Shown in pieces: positions 17,808 to 26,088 of a DNA stretch of 64,000 nt. The stretch comes from CAVYXZ01 sp965223835 (GTDB taxonomy: Bacteria; Chloroflexota; Anaerolineae; Aggregatilineales; Phototrophicaceae), in contig CBDCXQ010000001.1 in assembly GCA_965223835.1 (NCBI GenBank), positions 3,968,001 to 4,032,000 on the forward strand. The letters are read 5' to 3'. The notes below the pieces were generated by a model. The model ran no database searches, was not told where the DNA came from, and worked only from the letters and a program-made list of their open reading frames with translations. The position numbers and the translations under genes are program-made. The first letter of the stretch is position 1; each line of letters starts with the position of its first letter.

Positions 17808-18935
17808 TTGCATCAGCTTGGTAATCTAATCGCAGGTAAAATACAATTGCGTGATATTGACCCCGATTCATGGTCGCAGATAATTGACCTGGCGATCGAA
17901 CACAACCTTGCGCCTTTTCTCGCCGTACTTCTTAATCAGAATCGTTATCAATTTTCGGAAAATTTGTATGAAACCTTGATGATTGCCTATCGTCAGGCCG
18001 CTTCACGCTTTCTGATTTTGCAAAATGCGCAACTAACGATCACCCGAGCCTTGAACTCAGCCGACATTCCCCATATGTGGCTGAAGGGGATCGTCCTGGC
18101 AGCAACTGTCTATCCCGATGGAGCGCTGCGTCCGATGGGTGATCTTGATTTGCTGGTAACAGATAAGTATATTCAACAAGCGCTCAATGCGCTTCACAAT
18201 AACGGCTATAATTTTGACGACACAATTGAAACGCTTTCTCCACCTATAATTGATGGACATGAGCGATCTGATCACTATGTGTTACATGGTGGACCCGGCC
18301 ATACCGTTATTGTTGAACTCCACTTCTGGTTGCTGAGCCAGCGCAACTGGGACCTATTTCCACCCCATCAACAGCAATGGTTCCAACAACAAGCGCAATC
18401 CTATCAGGTTGGCAGCGTAGAAATGATGGCTCCCAGTGCTGAGGCTCATCTCCTCTATTTGTGTGCCCATCTTGCGCTGCAACATGGTTTGAGTGATTTT
18501 GTCATGACACGGTTTCTGGACATTCACTATTTGATCGAAACAAACACCCTTAACTGGCAACTTATCATCGAGAAGGCTAACGAGCTTGATTGGACCTATG
18601 CTATAGAACAATGCTTACGATCAACTCATGAACTTTTTTCTACCCTAATCCCACCAGAAGTGTTATTGAAATTGCGCGATCAGCGACCATCTGAAGCAAC
18701 TATTCAACGAGTTGAAGTACTCGCTAAGCCTGGATTCGAGGTAGAAAAGATAAGACTCACGATGCAACGCCTTACCTGGAGACAACGGCTGCAATGGGCC
18801 AGGCAAATCATCGCACCAAATCGTCATTATATGCGTTGGCACTATCACCTTTCAGCAGAACAGGCCGTGTGGCCTGCCTATATTCAGCGCTGGCGTCATC
18901 AAATACACCAGATCATTATTTGGATCAGGTCTTAG
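17808..18935 (+). CDS. Nucleotidyltransferase-like protein (NTP_transf_5 type)
   Basis: About 375 residues from a TTG at 17808; an in-frame stop lies 15 bases upstream, so the start cannot be much earlier. No good ribosome site is visible. Seen: 'MWLKGIVLAATVYPDGALRP' and 'MGDLDLLV', the Gly-x-Asp-x-Asp pattern of the nucleotidyltransferase fold, then an alpha-helical region with 'HLLYLCAHLALQHG'. Known: members of this family often sit beside polysaccharide or lasso-type gene clusters, with poorly known function. It is divergent from the glycan cluster, which fits that habit. Confidence 0.7.
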   Translation: MHQLGNLIAGKIQLRDIDPDSWSQIIDLAIEHNLAPFLAVLLNQNRYQFSENLYETLMIAYRQAASRFLILQNAQLTITRALNSADIPHMWLKGIVLAATVYPDGALRPMGDLDLLVTDKYIQQALNALHNNGYNFDDTIETLSPPIIDGHERSDHYVLHGGPGHTVIVELHFWLLSQRNWDLFPPHQQQWFQQQAQSYQVGSVEMMAPSAEAHLLYLCAHLALQHGLSDFVMTRFLDIHYLIETNTLNWQLIIEKANELDWTYAIEQCLRSTHELFSTLIPPEVLLKLRDQRPSEATIQRVEVLAKPGFEVEKIRLTMQRLTWRQRLQWARQIIAPNRHYMRWHYHLSAEQAVWPAYIQRWRHQIHQIIIWIRS

Positions 18936-18962
18936 CTATGGGCAGATCGCTTCAGTTCACGA

Positions 18963-20084
18963 TTATTCGTAATAGTAGCGTGCAAAGTTCTCGATAGCCG
19001 GTAACATCTGGGCCGGATAACGCTCTACCGCATCGTCAACGATGTCAACACCCCACCCCGGACCATCAGGAATTTGGATGTATCCGTCTTGCACGATGAT
19101 TGGCTCCGTAAGCAGTTCATTGTATAAAGGGATACGCGGCACTACCAACTCTTGCATAACAGCATTGGGCGTGCAAATATCCAAATGGACCGATGCGATA
19201 GTAGAAATCGGCCCGTTTGAGTTGTGCGGAGCCACCATAACGTAATAAGTCTCTGCCATGGCAGCGATCTTGCGAAGCTCAAAGATGCCACCCGTATGGC
19301 AGACGTCGGGCTGAATGAAACGAGCCGCATTTTTTTCGAGTACTTCTCTAAATTCCCAGCGCGTGTACAGACGCTCACCGGTCGCTACCGGTACATCAAC
19401 TGCACGAGTCACCTCAGCCAGTGCTGCGGCGTTGTCCCATAAGAGCGGTTCTTCATACCAGAAAACGTCATAGGGGTGCAGTTTCTCCGCCATACGAATG
19501 GCGCTCCAAGTATTGAGGCGACAGCGCACATCGACTGCAATATTCACCTGGGGGCCAACTGCCTCCCGAATAGCCTGCATACAATTAATAGCATGTTCTT
19601 CTTCCTCTCGGGTCACCATTTGGGCCGCGTGACCGAAAGGATACCATTTGATGGTATCATACCCTTGCCCGACCACTGTTCGTGCTTTGGCAGCGTGTTC
19701 CTCCGGGGTACGAGCATCACCAAACCAGCCATTGGCGTAGGCCTTCACTTTTTCGCGAACCCGCCCACCCAGTAGCTCATAGACCGGCATGCCGGCGGCT
19801 TTACCTTTGATGTCCCAAAGTGCCTGCTCGATACCGCTAATCGCCGTCATCGTCACCGGCCCACCCGACCATACGGTCCGCCGGTGGAGCGTATTCCAGA
19901 TCAGTTCGATATTGAAGGGATTCTGGCCGATCAGGTACTCTCGATAGGCCTCAACCTCGGTCCTTACGGCTAATTCCTTTTGTTGGAGGCTGGCCTCGCC
20001 AATGCCACTGATACCTGCATCGGTGTGAATCCTGACGAAAGGCCATTGAAGTGCCTGAACGATTTCGACTTCAGTGATTTTCAT
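18963..20084 (-). CDS. Enolase-superfamily sugar acid dehydratase-like protein
   Basis: 373 residues from an ATG with GGTGGGAG upstream. Seen: the capping domain, then a barrel with 'TIKWYP' (Lys146), 'VDVRCRLN' (Asp185), 'WYEEPL' (Glu211), 'ATGERLYT' (Glu237), 'QPD' (Asp260) and 'APHNSNGP' (His287). The order matches D-galactonate/gluconate dehydratase-type enzymes and the three metal ligands are present. In galactonate dehydratase a His follows the first ligand as D-x-H; here it is Arg187, so the exact substrate or reaction may differ. It is transcribed in the same direction as the GntR gene. Confidence 0.82.
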   Translation of the reverse strand: MKITEVEIVQALQWPFVRIHTDAGISGIGEASLQQKELAVRTEVEAYREYLIGQNPFNIELIWNTLHRRTVWSGGPVTMTAISGIEQALWDIKGKAAGMPVYELLGGRVREKVKAYANGWFGDARTPEEHAAKARTVVGQGYDTIKWYPFGHAAQMVTREEEEHAINCMQAIREAVGPQVNIAVDVRCRLNTWSAIRMAEKLHPYDVFWYEEPLLWDNAAALAEVTRAVDVPVATGERLYTRWEFREVLEKNAARFIQPDVCHTGGIFELRKIAAMAETYYVMVAPHNSNGPISTIASVHLDICTPNAVMQELVVPRIPLYNELLTEPIIVQDGYIQIPDGPGWGVDIVDDAVERYPAQMLPAIENFARYYYE

Positions 20085-20307
20085 CGTTGTAACTCCCACC
20101 TCGACTTTGCGTCATGTTGCACCAGGCTACTTGCGAAGCCGTCCTATTTTGCCGACTCGATTGTACAGTTTGATTCGATGACGCCGCTGGACCTGGTCTG
20201 CTCTACCCGACTGTTTATGCAAATAATGGCGAAGACGTGCATTAATTGAGACTATCCACTTCAAGGAAGTGCAATATTTCCAATCAGGACGCACTTAGGC
20301 GCATCAA

Positions 20308-20916
20308 TTACTGAATATTCGCTGCTAATGCTGCAATTGCTTCATCTTTACTCCCGCTGCGAATTGCATCGAAAATCTGCTTATGTTCCAGATAACTGTC
20401 CATGAGATTGCTCAACCGGCTATAGTGCATCAGCATCCGCATCATAATTGGCTCCCATAGCGCCAACAGGTCTTTGTCTGGGTGACACTGAATCAGGATT
20501 TGGTGAAAGCGCAGGTCATGTTCTATAAGGGAATTGATGTCGTCTTGCTCACAATCTTTCTTTATGTCGCTGAGGATGGATTCGAGTTGGTTAATGTCTG
20601 CCTCAGTGAATTCATCAAAGATGCTATCGAGGACGAAGATCTCAATGGTACGGCGTATTTCAACAATCAACGGACGAACCGCCACGCTGGGATTAGGGGC
20701 CACGCGTACCCCTTTATTGGGTTCCAAAACAAGAATACCCTGCTGAGTCAGTTGCCGTAGTGCTTCGCGTATCGGTCCGCGACTCACGCCAAACCGCTCG
20801 GATATTTCGATCTCACGTAGTGGAGCACCGGGTTTCAGTCTGCCAGTCAACACTTCTTGACGCAGACGTGCGGCAACCTGCTCTGGAATTGTACGGAATA
20901 TCTGCTGTTCATCCAT
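20308..20916 (-). CDS. GntR family regulator, FadR/FCD subgroup
   Basis: 202 residues. Seen: an N-terminal winged helix with 'RLRQEVLTGRLKPGAPL', 'EIEISERFGVSRGPIREAL' (recognition helix) and 'GILVLEPNKGVRV' wing, then an all-helical FCD domain with 'IEHDLRFHQILIQ' containing the Asp/His metal-type ligands and a late 'EHKQIFDAIRSG' His. Known: FCD regulators bind organic or sugar acids and usually repress adjacent catabolic genes. It lies between two enolase-superfamily genes and shares a promoter region with one of them, so it very likely controls them. Confidence 0.88.
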   Translation of the reverse strand: MDEQQIFRTIPEQVAARLRQEVLTGRLKPGAPLREIEISERFGVSRGPIREALRQLTQQGILVLEPNKGVRVAPNPSVAVRPLIVEIRRTIEIFVLDSIFDEFTEADINQLESILSDIKKDCEQDDINSLIEHDLRFHQILIQCHPDKDLLALWEPIMMRMLMHYSRLSNLMDSYLEHKQIFDAIRSGSKDEAIAALAANIQ

Positions 20917-20988
20917 CGCTTGTCCAACCGCTATTGTTTATCAGTAGCTTGTAGCTAGCAGTATTTATTTGCGCCAACTATGCAGTGA

Positions 20989-21017
20989 AGTATATGAAAT
21001 GGACTCCATATTGTCAA
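20989..21017 (-). promoter_or_regulatory. Sigma-70-type promoter for the GntR gene
   Basis: On the minus strand TTGACA (bases 21012-21017) is followed after 17 bases by TATACT (20989-20994), an almost ideal housekeeping promoter directed at the GntR gene. The -35 box lies inside the ATTGTcaACAAT palindrome. Confidence 0.7.
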
Positions 21018-21021
21018 CAAT
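21010..21021. promoter_or_regulatory. Putative GntR operator
   Basis: The sequence ATTGTCAACAAT is a perfect inverted repeat of ATTGT around a two-base centre. It overlaps the -35 box of the GntR promoter and lies seven bases upstream of the -35 box of the divergent promoter, so one bound dimer could act on both. The TTGT-n-ACAA form resembles FCD-subgroup operators. Assignment is inference. Confidence 0.55.
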
Positions 21022-21027
21022 TTACAC

Positions 21028-21056
21028 TTGACAGTATCGCTGATGTATCCTACATT
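21028..21056 (+). promoter_or_regulatory. Sigma-70-type promoter for the enolase-superfamily gene at 21277
   Basis: TTGACA (21028-21033), a 17-base spacer, then TACATT (21051-21056). Transcription would start near 21063, leaving an untranslated leader of about 215 bases. Confidence 0.65.
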
Positions 21057-21276
21057 ATTTCTTCCTGAATATCAGATTTTATGTACCGATAACAACCCAT
21101 TCCTTTTCAGAGACTCCTGGCTAACAGATAGCCGTGAAATCTCCACGCACCACAAGTTATTTGGTAGTCATAAAAGTTCCCATGACATCTATCTTGAAGT
21201 TGGGCTAATTGCGGAAGAAAATACTATCGATCGATCAAGATTAACTGAGTAACACATCGCACTTGAGGATAGAAGC
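21057..21276 (+). other. Long leader without a recognised gene or motif
   Basis: This is the remainder of a 360-base gap. It holds no open frame with a ribosome site, apart from the GAGGA before the ATG at 21277. No riboswitch or clear hairpin is recognised. Confidence 0.4.
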
Positions 21277-22368
21277 ATGAATATTACAGCGGTTGCAACC
21301 GAGCATTATCGATTACCACTGGAACATCCAATGTGGGATGCAACGCATGGTGAAATGACCCATTTTGAAGTGGTGTTAGTGAAGATCCAGACCAATCAGG
21401 GGCTGGAAGGAGTGGGCTATACCTACACCATCGGGCATGGGGGTGCGGCAATACGCGCACTCATTGACAACGATTTGAAACCAGTCTTGCTGGATGTAGA
21501 TCCCCGTTGTATTGATCGTATATGGGAAACGATGTGGTGGAAGCTACACTATATTGGACGGGGTGGCCTGGTTTCATTTGCAATCTCAGCCGTTGATATT
21601 GCCTTGTGGGACTTAAAAGGACACAAAGAAGGAGAACCCTTGTGGCGGTTGCTCGGCGGCTATTCCGGCTTTGCCAGGGCTTACGCCGGTGGCATCGACC
21701 TGCAACTCTCGATCGATGAATTGCTGGCACAGACAGAACGAAATATCAACAAGGGATTTCGGGCTATCAAGATGAAGGTCGGTCGTCCCAATTTGCGCGA
21801 AGACGTTGATCGCGTCGCGGCAGTTCGCGAACTGATCGGCTCGGATATTCCATTGATGGCAGATGTCAACATGCGGTGGACCGTCGAAACTGCGATCCGA
21901 GCCGCGCAACAACTGCGAGAATACGACCTTTTCTGGCTAGAGGAACCAACCATCCCAGATGATTATCGTGGTCACGCACGGATCGCTCGTGAGGGTGGCA
22001 TTCCCATCGCGACGGGTGAAAACTTACATACCATCTATGAATTTCAGCACATGATCGCCGATGGTGCGGTGGCTTTTCCTGAACCGGATGTTTCCAATAT
22101 TGGCGGCATCACCAGCTGGATTCGGGTCGCTAAACTGGCATACGCCCATAATTTAATGGTGACATCGCACGGTGTCCACGAACTCCATCTTCATCTGCTC
22201 GCCGCGATACCGAATGCCTCCTATCTGGAAGTGCATAGCTTCGGCCTTGAGCGATTTATGCATAATCCCCCAACGCTAAGTGATGGTTTTATGCAAGCCT
22301 CGACTGAACCAGGTCACGGCGTTCAATTTGACTGGGAAGCGTTGAACGAGTTCGTGCAGGACAAATAA
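21277..22368 (+). CDS. Mandelate racemase/muconate lactonizing family protein
   Basis: 363 residues, with GAGGA upstream of the ATG. Seen: Lys165 and Lys167 ('AIKMKVG'), Asp196 ('ADVNMRW'), Glu222 ('LEEPT'), Glu248 ('TGENL'), Asp271 and His298 ('TSHGVHE'). All seven correspond to the catalytic and metal residues of mandelate racemase with numbering shifted by one, so the enzyme should be active in the mandelate racemase subgroup. Known: these enzymes abstract the proton alpha to a carboxylate and racemise or dehydrate acids. The neighbouring GntR gene and second enolase-superfamily gene suggest a sugar acid pathway; the exact substrate is open. Confidence 0.87.
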   Translation: MNITAVATEHYRLPLEHPMWDATHGEMTHFEVVLVKIQTNQGLEGVGYTYTIGHGGAAIRALIDNDLKPVLLDVDPRCIDRIWETMWWKLHYIGRGGLVSFAISAVDIALWDLKGHKEGEPLWRLLGGYSGFARAYAGGIDLQLSIDELLAQTERNINKGFRAIKMKVGRPNLREDVDRVAAVRELIGSDIPLMADVNMRWTVETAIRAAQQLREYDLFWLEEPTIPDDYRGHARIAREGGIPIATGENLHTIYEFQHMIADGAVAFPEPDVSNIGGITSWIRVAKLAYAHNLMVTSHGVHELHLHLLAAIPNASYLEVHSFGLERFMHNPPTLSDGFMQASTEPGHGVQFDWEALNEFVQDK

Positions 22369-22389
22369 GATTCTATTCTGAATTATTCT

Positions 22390-22539
22390 CAATACCTTCG
22401 CCAAAATTCAGGAAGATAGAAAATTTGCGATTTTGGCGATAATTTGACACTTTATGATCTTTCATGAACCAAATTTTCGTGCCAATTTTGATGTTTTCGG
22501 GCGAATTTGGCCCTGTTTTCAAAATTGGCGAAGGTATTG
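22390..22539. repeat. AT-rich element with terminal inverted repeats
   Basis: The ends CAATACCTTCGCCAA (22390-22404) and TTGGCGAAGGTATTG (22525-22539) are perfect 15-base inverted copies. Between them, variants of ATTTTGGCG and CGAATTTGG recur in both directions, so the 150 bases can fold back on themselves. It has no coding potential and lies in a 316-base gap between a catabolic gene and tRNA-Val. It could be a small non-autonomous mobile element or a remnant; a second copy is not seen in this window. Confidence 0.6.
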
Positions 22540-22684
22540 ATTCTTGCACCATAAAAAGATTGATAGCTGACGAATTATAAACACTATGGGTAGGGGACTG
22601 CACTCAGAATTGTATGTAGCTTGAATGAGATTTTAAAAAGAATCTCTGAGGAAGGTTCATGATTATCTTGTGTTTTGGAGGAAA

Positions 22685-22757
22685 TGGGCAATATAGGACT
22701 CGAACCTATAACCTCTCCCACGTCAAAGGAACGCTCTGCCAGTTGAGCTAATTGCCC
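22685..22757 (-). tRNA. tRNA-Val(GAC)
   Basis: Seen on the minus strand: a perfect seven-pair acceptor stem GGGCAAT/ATTGCCC, a D arm with GCTC/GAGC stem, an anticodon loop TTGACGT giving anticodon GAC, a T stem ATAGG/CCTAT with loop TTCGAGT, and discriminator base A. The anticodon stem contains G-T pairs at both ends. CCA is not encoded. It reads valine codon GUC (and GUU by wobble). Confidence 0.93.
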
Positions 22758-22833
22758 ATGAGGTATGCATTAGTATAGCCGAATTGTGCCTATTTGCAAG
22801 AGGTGATTGACGCCAAATCGTGCCATCCCGTGC

Positions 22834-22863
22834 TATAATTAATCGAACGTTCGTTAGATTAAT
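22834..22863 (+). promoter_or_regulatory. Extended -10 promoter with overlapping palindromic operator
   Basis: TGCTATAAT gives an extended -10 box with TATAAT at 22834-22839. From 22838 to 22863 runs a 26-base near-palindrome: outer arms ATTAATC and GATTAAT are perfect, and the core carries CGAACGTTCG. It covers the expected transcription start, ideal for repression. The AACGTTCGTT core is typical of TetR-family operators of fatty acid genes; the regulator itself is not in the immediate neighbourhood. Confidence 0.6.
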
Positions 22864-22876
22864 TTCGGAGATAAAA

Positions 22877-24043
22877 ATGGTTGATACAACTCTCACCAGT
22901 GGCGTCAGCTTCCAGTTAAGCGAAGAACAGCAGATGCTCCAGCACATGGCCCGGGAATTTACTGCCAAAGAGATTATTCCCGTAGCTGCGGACTATGATG
23001 AACAAGCCAAATTCCCTGAGGAGATTTATGCGAAAGCCCTCCAAATCGGTCTGGTGAATATGAACATTCCTGATACTTATGGCGGTATCGGCGCTAGCGT
23101 ACTGGAAGAATGTATTGTTGCGGAAGAATTAGGCTTTGGCTGTACCGGCATCAGTACCAGCATCAGCACCAATAACCTGGCAGCGTTGCCCATCATTCTC
23201 GCCGGGACCGATGATCAGAAAAATTACTGGTTAGGCGAACGGTTGATGGAAAACGGCGAATTCGCCTCATATGGTGTGACCGAAGCAGCAGCCGGTTCAA
23301 ACGTCGTCGGTATTGAGACGCGGGCCGAACGCAAGAATGGAACCTATGTCATCAATGGCTCTAAGACCTTTATCACCAACGCCTCGCATGCAAATTTTTT
23401 CACCATTTTTGCCAAGACTGACCCCGGTGCGGGTCATCGCGGCATGTCATGTTTTGTCGTAGATCGGGACACACCGGGCGTCAGCGTTGGCCGAAAATTT
23501 GACAAACTCGGCCAACGAGCTTCGGACACAGCAGAGATCGTGTTCGAGAATGTCGAGATTCCGGCAGAGAACCTGCTTGGTCAAGAAGGCCAGGGCTTTT
23601 ATATCGCGATGCAGGTGTTCGACCACAGTCGCCCCGGCGTTGCCGCTGGTGCAGTTGGTTTGCAACGGCGAGCACTGGAAGAGTCGATCAAGTATGCCAA
23701 AGAGCGCGAAGCCTTCGGGGTACCGATTTACCAGCATCAAGCCATCGGCCACAAGATTGCGGATATGGCGATCAATTATGAGGCCTCACGCTTGCTGGTC
23801 TGGCAGGCAGCCTGGCAATTAGAATCCGGTCAGGTCAACCCGCGCCTACCTGCTTACGCCAAAGCCTTTGCCGCCGACATGGCAACCAAAGCAGCAGTGG
23901 ATGCCGTGCAGGTTTTTGGTGGCTATGGTTATATGAAGGAATATCCAGTTGAAAAATTGCTGCGTGATGTCAAGATTTTCCAGATCTACGAAGGGACCAG
24001 TGAGATCCAACGCAACATCATCGTGCGCGAGCTTTTTCGCTGA
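22877..24043 (+). CDS. Acyl-CoA dehydrogenase
   Basis: 388 residues. The ATG at 22877 is chosen because it has CGGAG upstream and lies after the predicted transcription start; a longer frame from 22820 would begin before it. Three acyl-CoA dehydrogenase domains are in order. Seen: 'YGVTEAAAGSNVVGIETRA' (signature 1, flavin and substrate contacts), 'NGSKTFITNASHA', 'RPGVAAGAVGLQRRALEES', 'DAVQVFGGYGYMKEYPVEKLLRD' region and 'QIYEGTSEIQRNII' with catalytic Glu372. Known: FAD enzyme that forms the trans-2 double bond in beta-oxidation and passes electrons to ETF. Chain length preference cannot be set. Confidence 0.93.
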   Translation: MVDTTLTSGVSFQLSEEQQMLQHMAREFTAKEIIPVAADYDEQAKFPEEIYAKALQIGLVNMNIPDTYGGIGASVLEECIVAEELGFGCTGISTSISTNNLAALPIILAGTDDQKNYWLGERLMENGEFASYGVTEAAAGSNVVGIETRAERKNGTYVINGSKTFITNASHANFFTIFAKTDPGAGHRGMSCFVVDRDTPGVSVGRKFDKLGQRASDTAEIVFENVEIPAENLLGQEGQGFYIAMQVFDHSRPGVAAGAVGLQRRALEESIKYAKEREAFGVPIYQHQAIGHKIADMAINYEASRLLVWQAAWQLESGQVNPRLPAYAKAFAADMATKAAVDAVQVFGGYGYMKEYPVEKLLRDVKIFQIYEGTSEIQRNIIVRELFR

Positions 24044-24203
24044 TCTTCATACAAAGTCTATGTTTGCTGCATGATTTTCGCGCGAAGAGTAAGATATTTA
24101 TGCTTTTCTGACAATTTCTCAATACTTTAGTACTGTGGGGGCATATAGACAAATGCCAGACTTCGAGTATCGTTAGGTTACGGGAAACTGTCAAGGAATT
24201 TCA

Positions 24204-25076
24204 ATGATGCCGAATCCTGATAATCCAGGCCCACCACAAAATACACGTTATCTGGAAACCGCGACTCCTAAGTCAATGATGCCGCGCCGTGTTACCGGGC
24301 CATTGGACGAAGTGCTACCGTGGGTGTTGGAATTCCGAATTGTTGGCACGGCATCGACGGTTCAGGTACGCGTCGCTGAAGTTATGACAATTGGACGCAG
24401 TGACCCGGAGCGCGGGATTGAGCCGGATGTGAATCTTTCCCCATATTCTGCGCATGTCATGGGGGTATCGCGCAAACATGCTGAGATCACTGCCAAAGAC
24501 AACAATATCATGTTGAAAGATATTGGCAGCGCGAATGGTACCCGATTGAATGGCTATGCCCTCAACCCGAACCAACCATACCGACTGCGACATGGTGATG
24601 AAGTCACCTTTGGACAGTTGACGGTACAAGTCTTGTTCGCGGTCGTGCCCCTGGTCAAAAATGCGCGCCCGGAAGATACCGTGATTCCCGCAGTTGGTAA
24701 TGGACAGCGCATCCTCATTGTGGATGATGACAAGGATGTTGCTTCAGTCTTTGGCATGATTCTCGAACAGGCCGGTTTTGACGTAGAAATGGTCAATACC
24801 GGCGTCGCTGCGCTCAATATTCTGGCCGATGATTTACCCAGTGCGCTGGTGCTCGATTTGATGCTGCCGGATATGAACGGCCTGGATCTCGCCCGCTACG
24901 TACGCAAACATGAAGCGTCTGACCAGCATATCCCGGTGGTCGTGGTTTCAGGTGCCACTGCCGGGTTCCAGATGAACCGGGCACTGGAAGCTGGGGCCGA
25001 TCAGTTCCTCGGCAAACCGGTCGGTGTGGATGAATTAGTAGAAGCCTTTACGACCTTGATGCCTCAAATGGCCTAG
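24204..25076 (+). CDS. FHA domain fused to a response-regulator receiver domain
   Basis: 290 residues, with AAGGAA upstream. An N-terminal FHA domain (about residues 50-125) shows 'MTIGRSDPE', 'GVSRKHAEI' and 'DIGSANGTRLNG', the phosphothreonine-binding signature. A receiver domain (about 172-290) shows 'ILIVDDDKDVASVF', phospho-acceptor Asp218 in 'LVLDLMLPDMNG' and 'GADQFLGKPVGVDEL'. Known: FHA reads Ser/Thr phosphorylation and receivers take phosphate from histidine kinases. The fusion therefore may join the two signalling modes. There is no output domain and no kinase gene nearby. Confidence 0.88.
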   Translation: MMPNPDNPGPPQNTRYLETATPKSMMPRRVTGPLDEVLPWVLEFRIVGTASTVQVRVAEVMTIGRSDPERGIEPDVNLSPYSAHVMGVSRKHAEITAKDNNIMLKDIGSANGTRLNGYALNPNQPYRLRHGDEVTFGQLTVQVLFAVVPLVKNARPEDTVIPAVGNGQRILIVDDDKDVASVFGMILEQAGFDVEMVNTGVAALNILADDLPSALVLDLMLPDMNGLDLARYVRKHEASDQHIPVVVVSGATAGFQMNRALEAGADQFLGKPVGVDELVEAFTTLMPQMA

Positions 25077-25140
25077 AGTTTGTTCATCAAATCTAGACGA
25101 TTACTATACTCAGTGTTCCCATTTCAGCAAACTATTCCAC

Positions 25141-26088
25141 ATGCCTGAAGTCACTAGATTTCGGCAGTTGTTGGGCTGTCTGATCATTGCTACTATATCG
25201 CTGCTCAGTCCAATTGCCGCTGCGCAAGTTGATGATTGTACAAACTTGGCTTCACGGTTGACTACAAATATCCGGGCACAGGTGGAACCCGGCCCCGGTT
25301 CTGCCAATAATTTACGTGATGCCCCCGGTCTCGACAGCAAAGTGATTGACCAGATCAGCCCCGGTGAACGCTTTCAGGTGCTGAGTGGGCCAGACTGTTT
25401 TGATGGCTATTTGTGGTGGCAAGTCAACTTTGATGGAAAGGTTGGCTGGACGGCGGAATACAATCCGGCGACACGCGATTATTGGCTGGAGCCGCTGACG
25501 GCACCAGTTAATCCCTCGCTAGATGATCTGGCATTATGCCAACAGCCACCCGCTGACTACACGATTGTCGACTTCGATTTTGCCCAATTGAATGCTCGTA
25601 CCGTCGCCATGCTGGACCAGACAACGAACGTTTATCATCTGCGTGGGGGGTTGCTGGATTTTGATTTTCGGGACGCGCTGGTACAGGGCAGCTATAACGA
25701 AGGACGGGTAGCCGCCAGTTTTGGCACGCATGATGGGGGTGGTGCTGTCGATCTTTCGGTGCGTGAACCCGTCTCCCGGCGGGTAATGACGGAAGAGATT
25801 GACAACATGTTACGCGCGCTGCGCATTGCCGGATATGCCGCCTGGTTGCGCGACACTGATGAACTGTATCCCGATTCACCGATTCATATTCATGCGATTG
25901 CCATTGGTGATGACGAATTGTCCGCAGCGGCACGAGCGCAAATTGACGGACCATTTGGTTATCTGCGCGGCTTTAATGGCCTGCCTCAGAATAATGGTAT
26001 CCCCCTGTTGGATACATCAGGGGAAATGGTGATTTGTGATTGGATGATCGAACTGGGATTTGACGACTTGCGATCTGGATTGGACTAA
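25141..26088 (+). CDS. Secreted SH3-domain protein with M15 peptidase-like domain
   Basis: 315 residues. A signal peptide ends near residue 29 ('LLSPIAAAQV'). A bacterial SH3 domain (about 45-118) shows 'NNLRDAPGLDSKVIDQI' and 'WWQVNFDGKVGWTAE'. The C-terminal part has 'SFGTHDGGGAVDLSV', where His197 and Asp204 match the H-x6-D zinc pattern of VanY/VanX-type M15 peptidases, and 'PIHIHAIAI' (His249 or His251), which could supply the third ligand. The SH3 plus M15 order fits a cell-wall or surface-polymer hydrolase. The peptidase assignment is inference; catalytic Glu is not evident. It overlaps the convergent methyltransferase gene by four bases. Confidence 0.65.
   Translation: MPEVTRFRQLLGCLIIATISLLSPIAAAQVDDCTNLASRLTTNIRAQVEPGPGSANNLRDAPGLDSKVIDQISPGERFQVLSGPDCFDGYLWWQVNFDGKVGWTAEYNPATRDYWLEPLTAPVNPSLDDLALCQQPPADYTIVDFDFAQLNARTVAMLDQTTNVYHLRGGLLDFDFRDALVQGSYNEGRVAASFGTHDGGGAVDLSVREPVSRRVMTEEIDNMLRALRIAGYAAWLRDTDELYPDSPIHIHAIAIGDDELSAAARAQIDGPFGYLRGFNGLPQNNGIPLLDTSGEMVICDWMIELGFDDLRSGLD

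Noticed and set aside
22807..22839. TTGACG as the -35 box of the acyl-CoA dehydrogenase promoter
   Set aside because: The spacer to TATAAT would be 21 bases, too long; the extended -10 form explains the site better.
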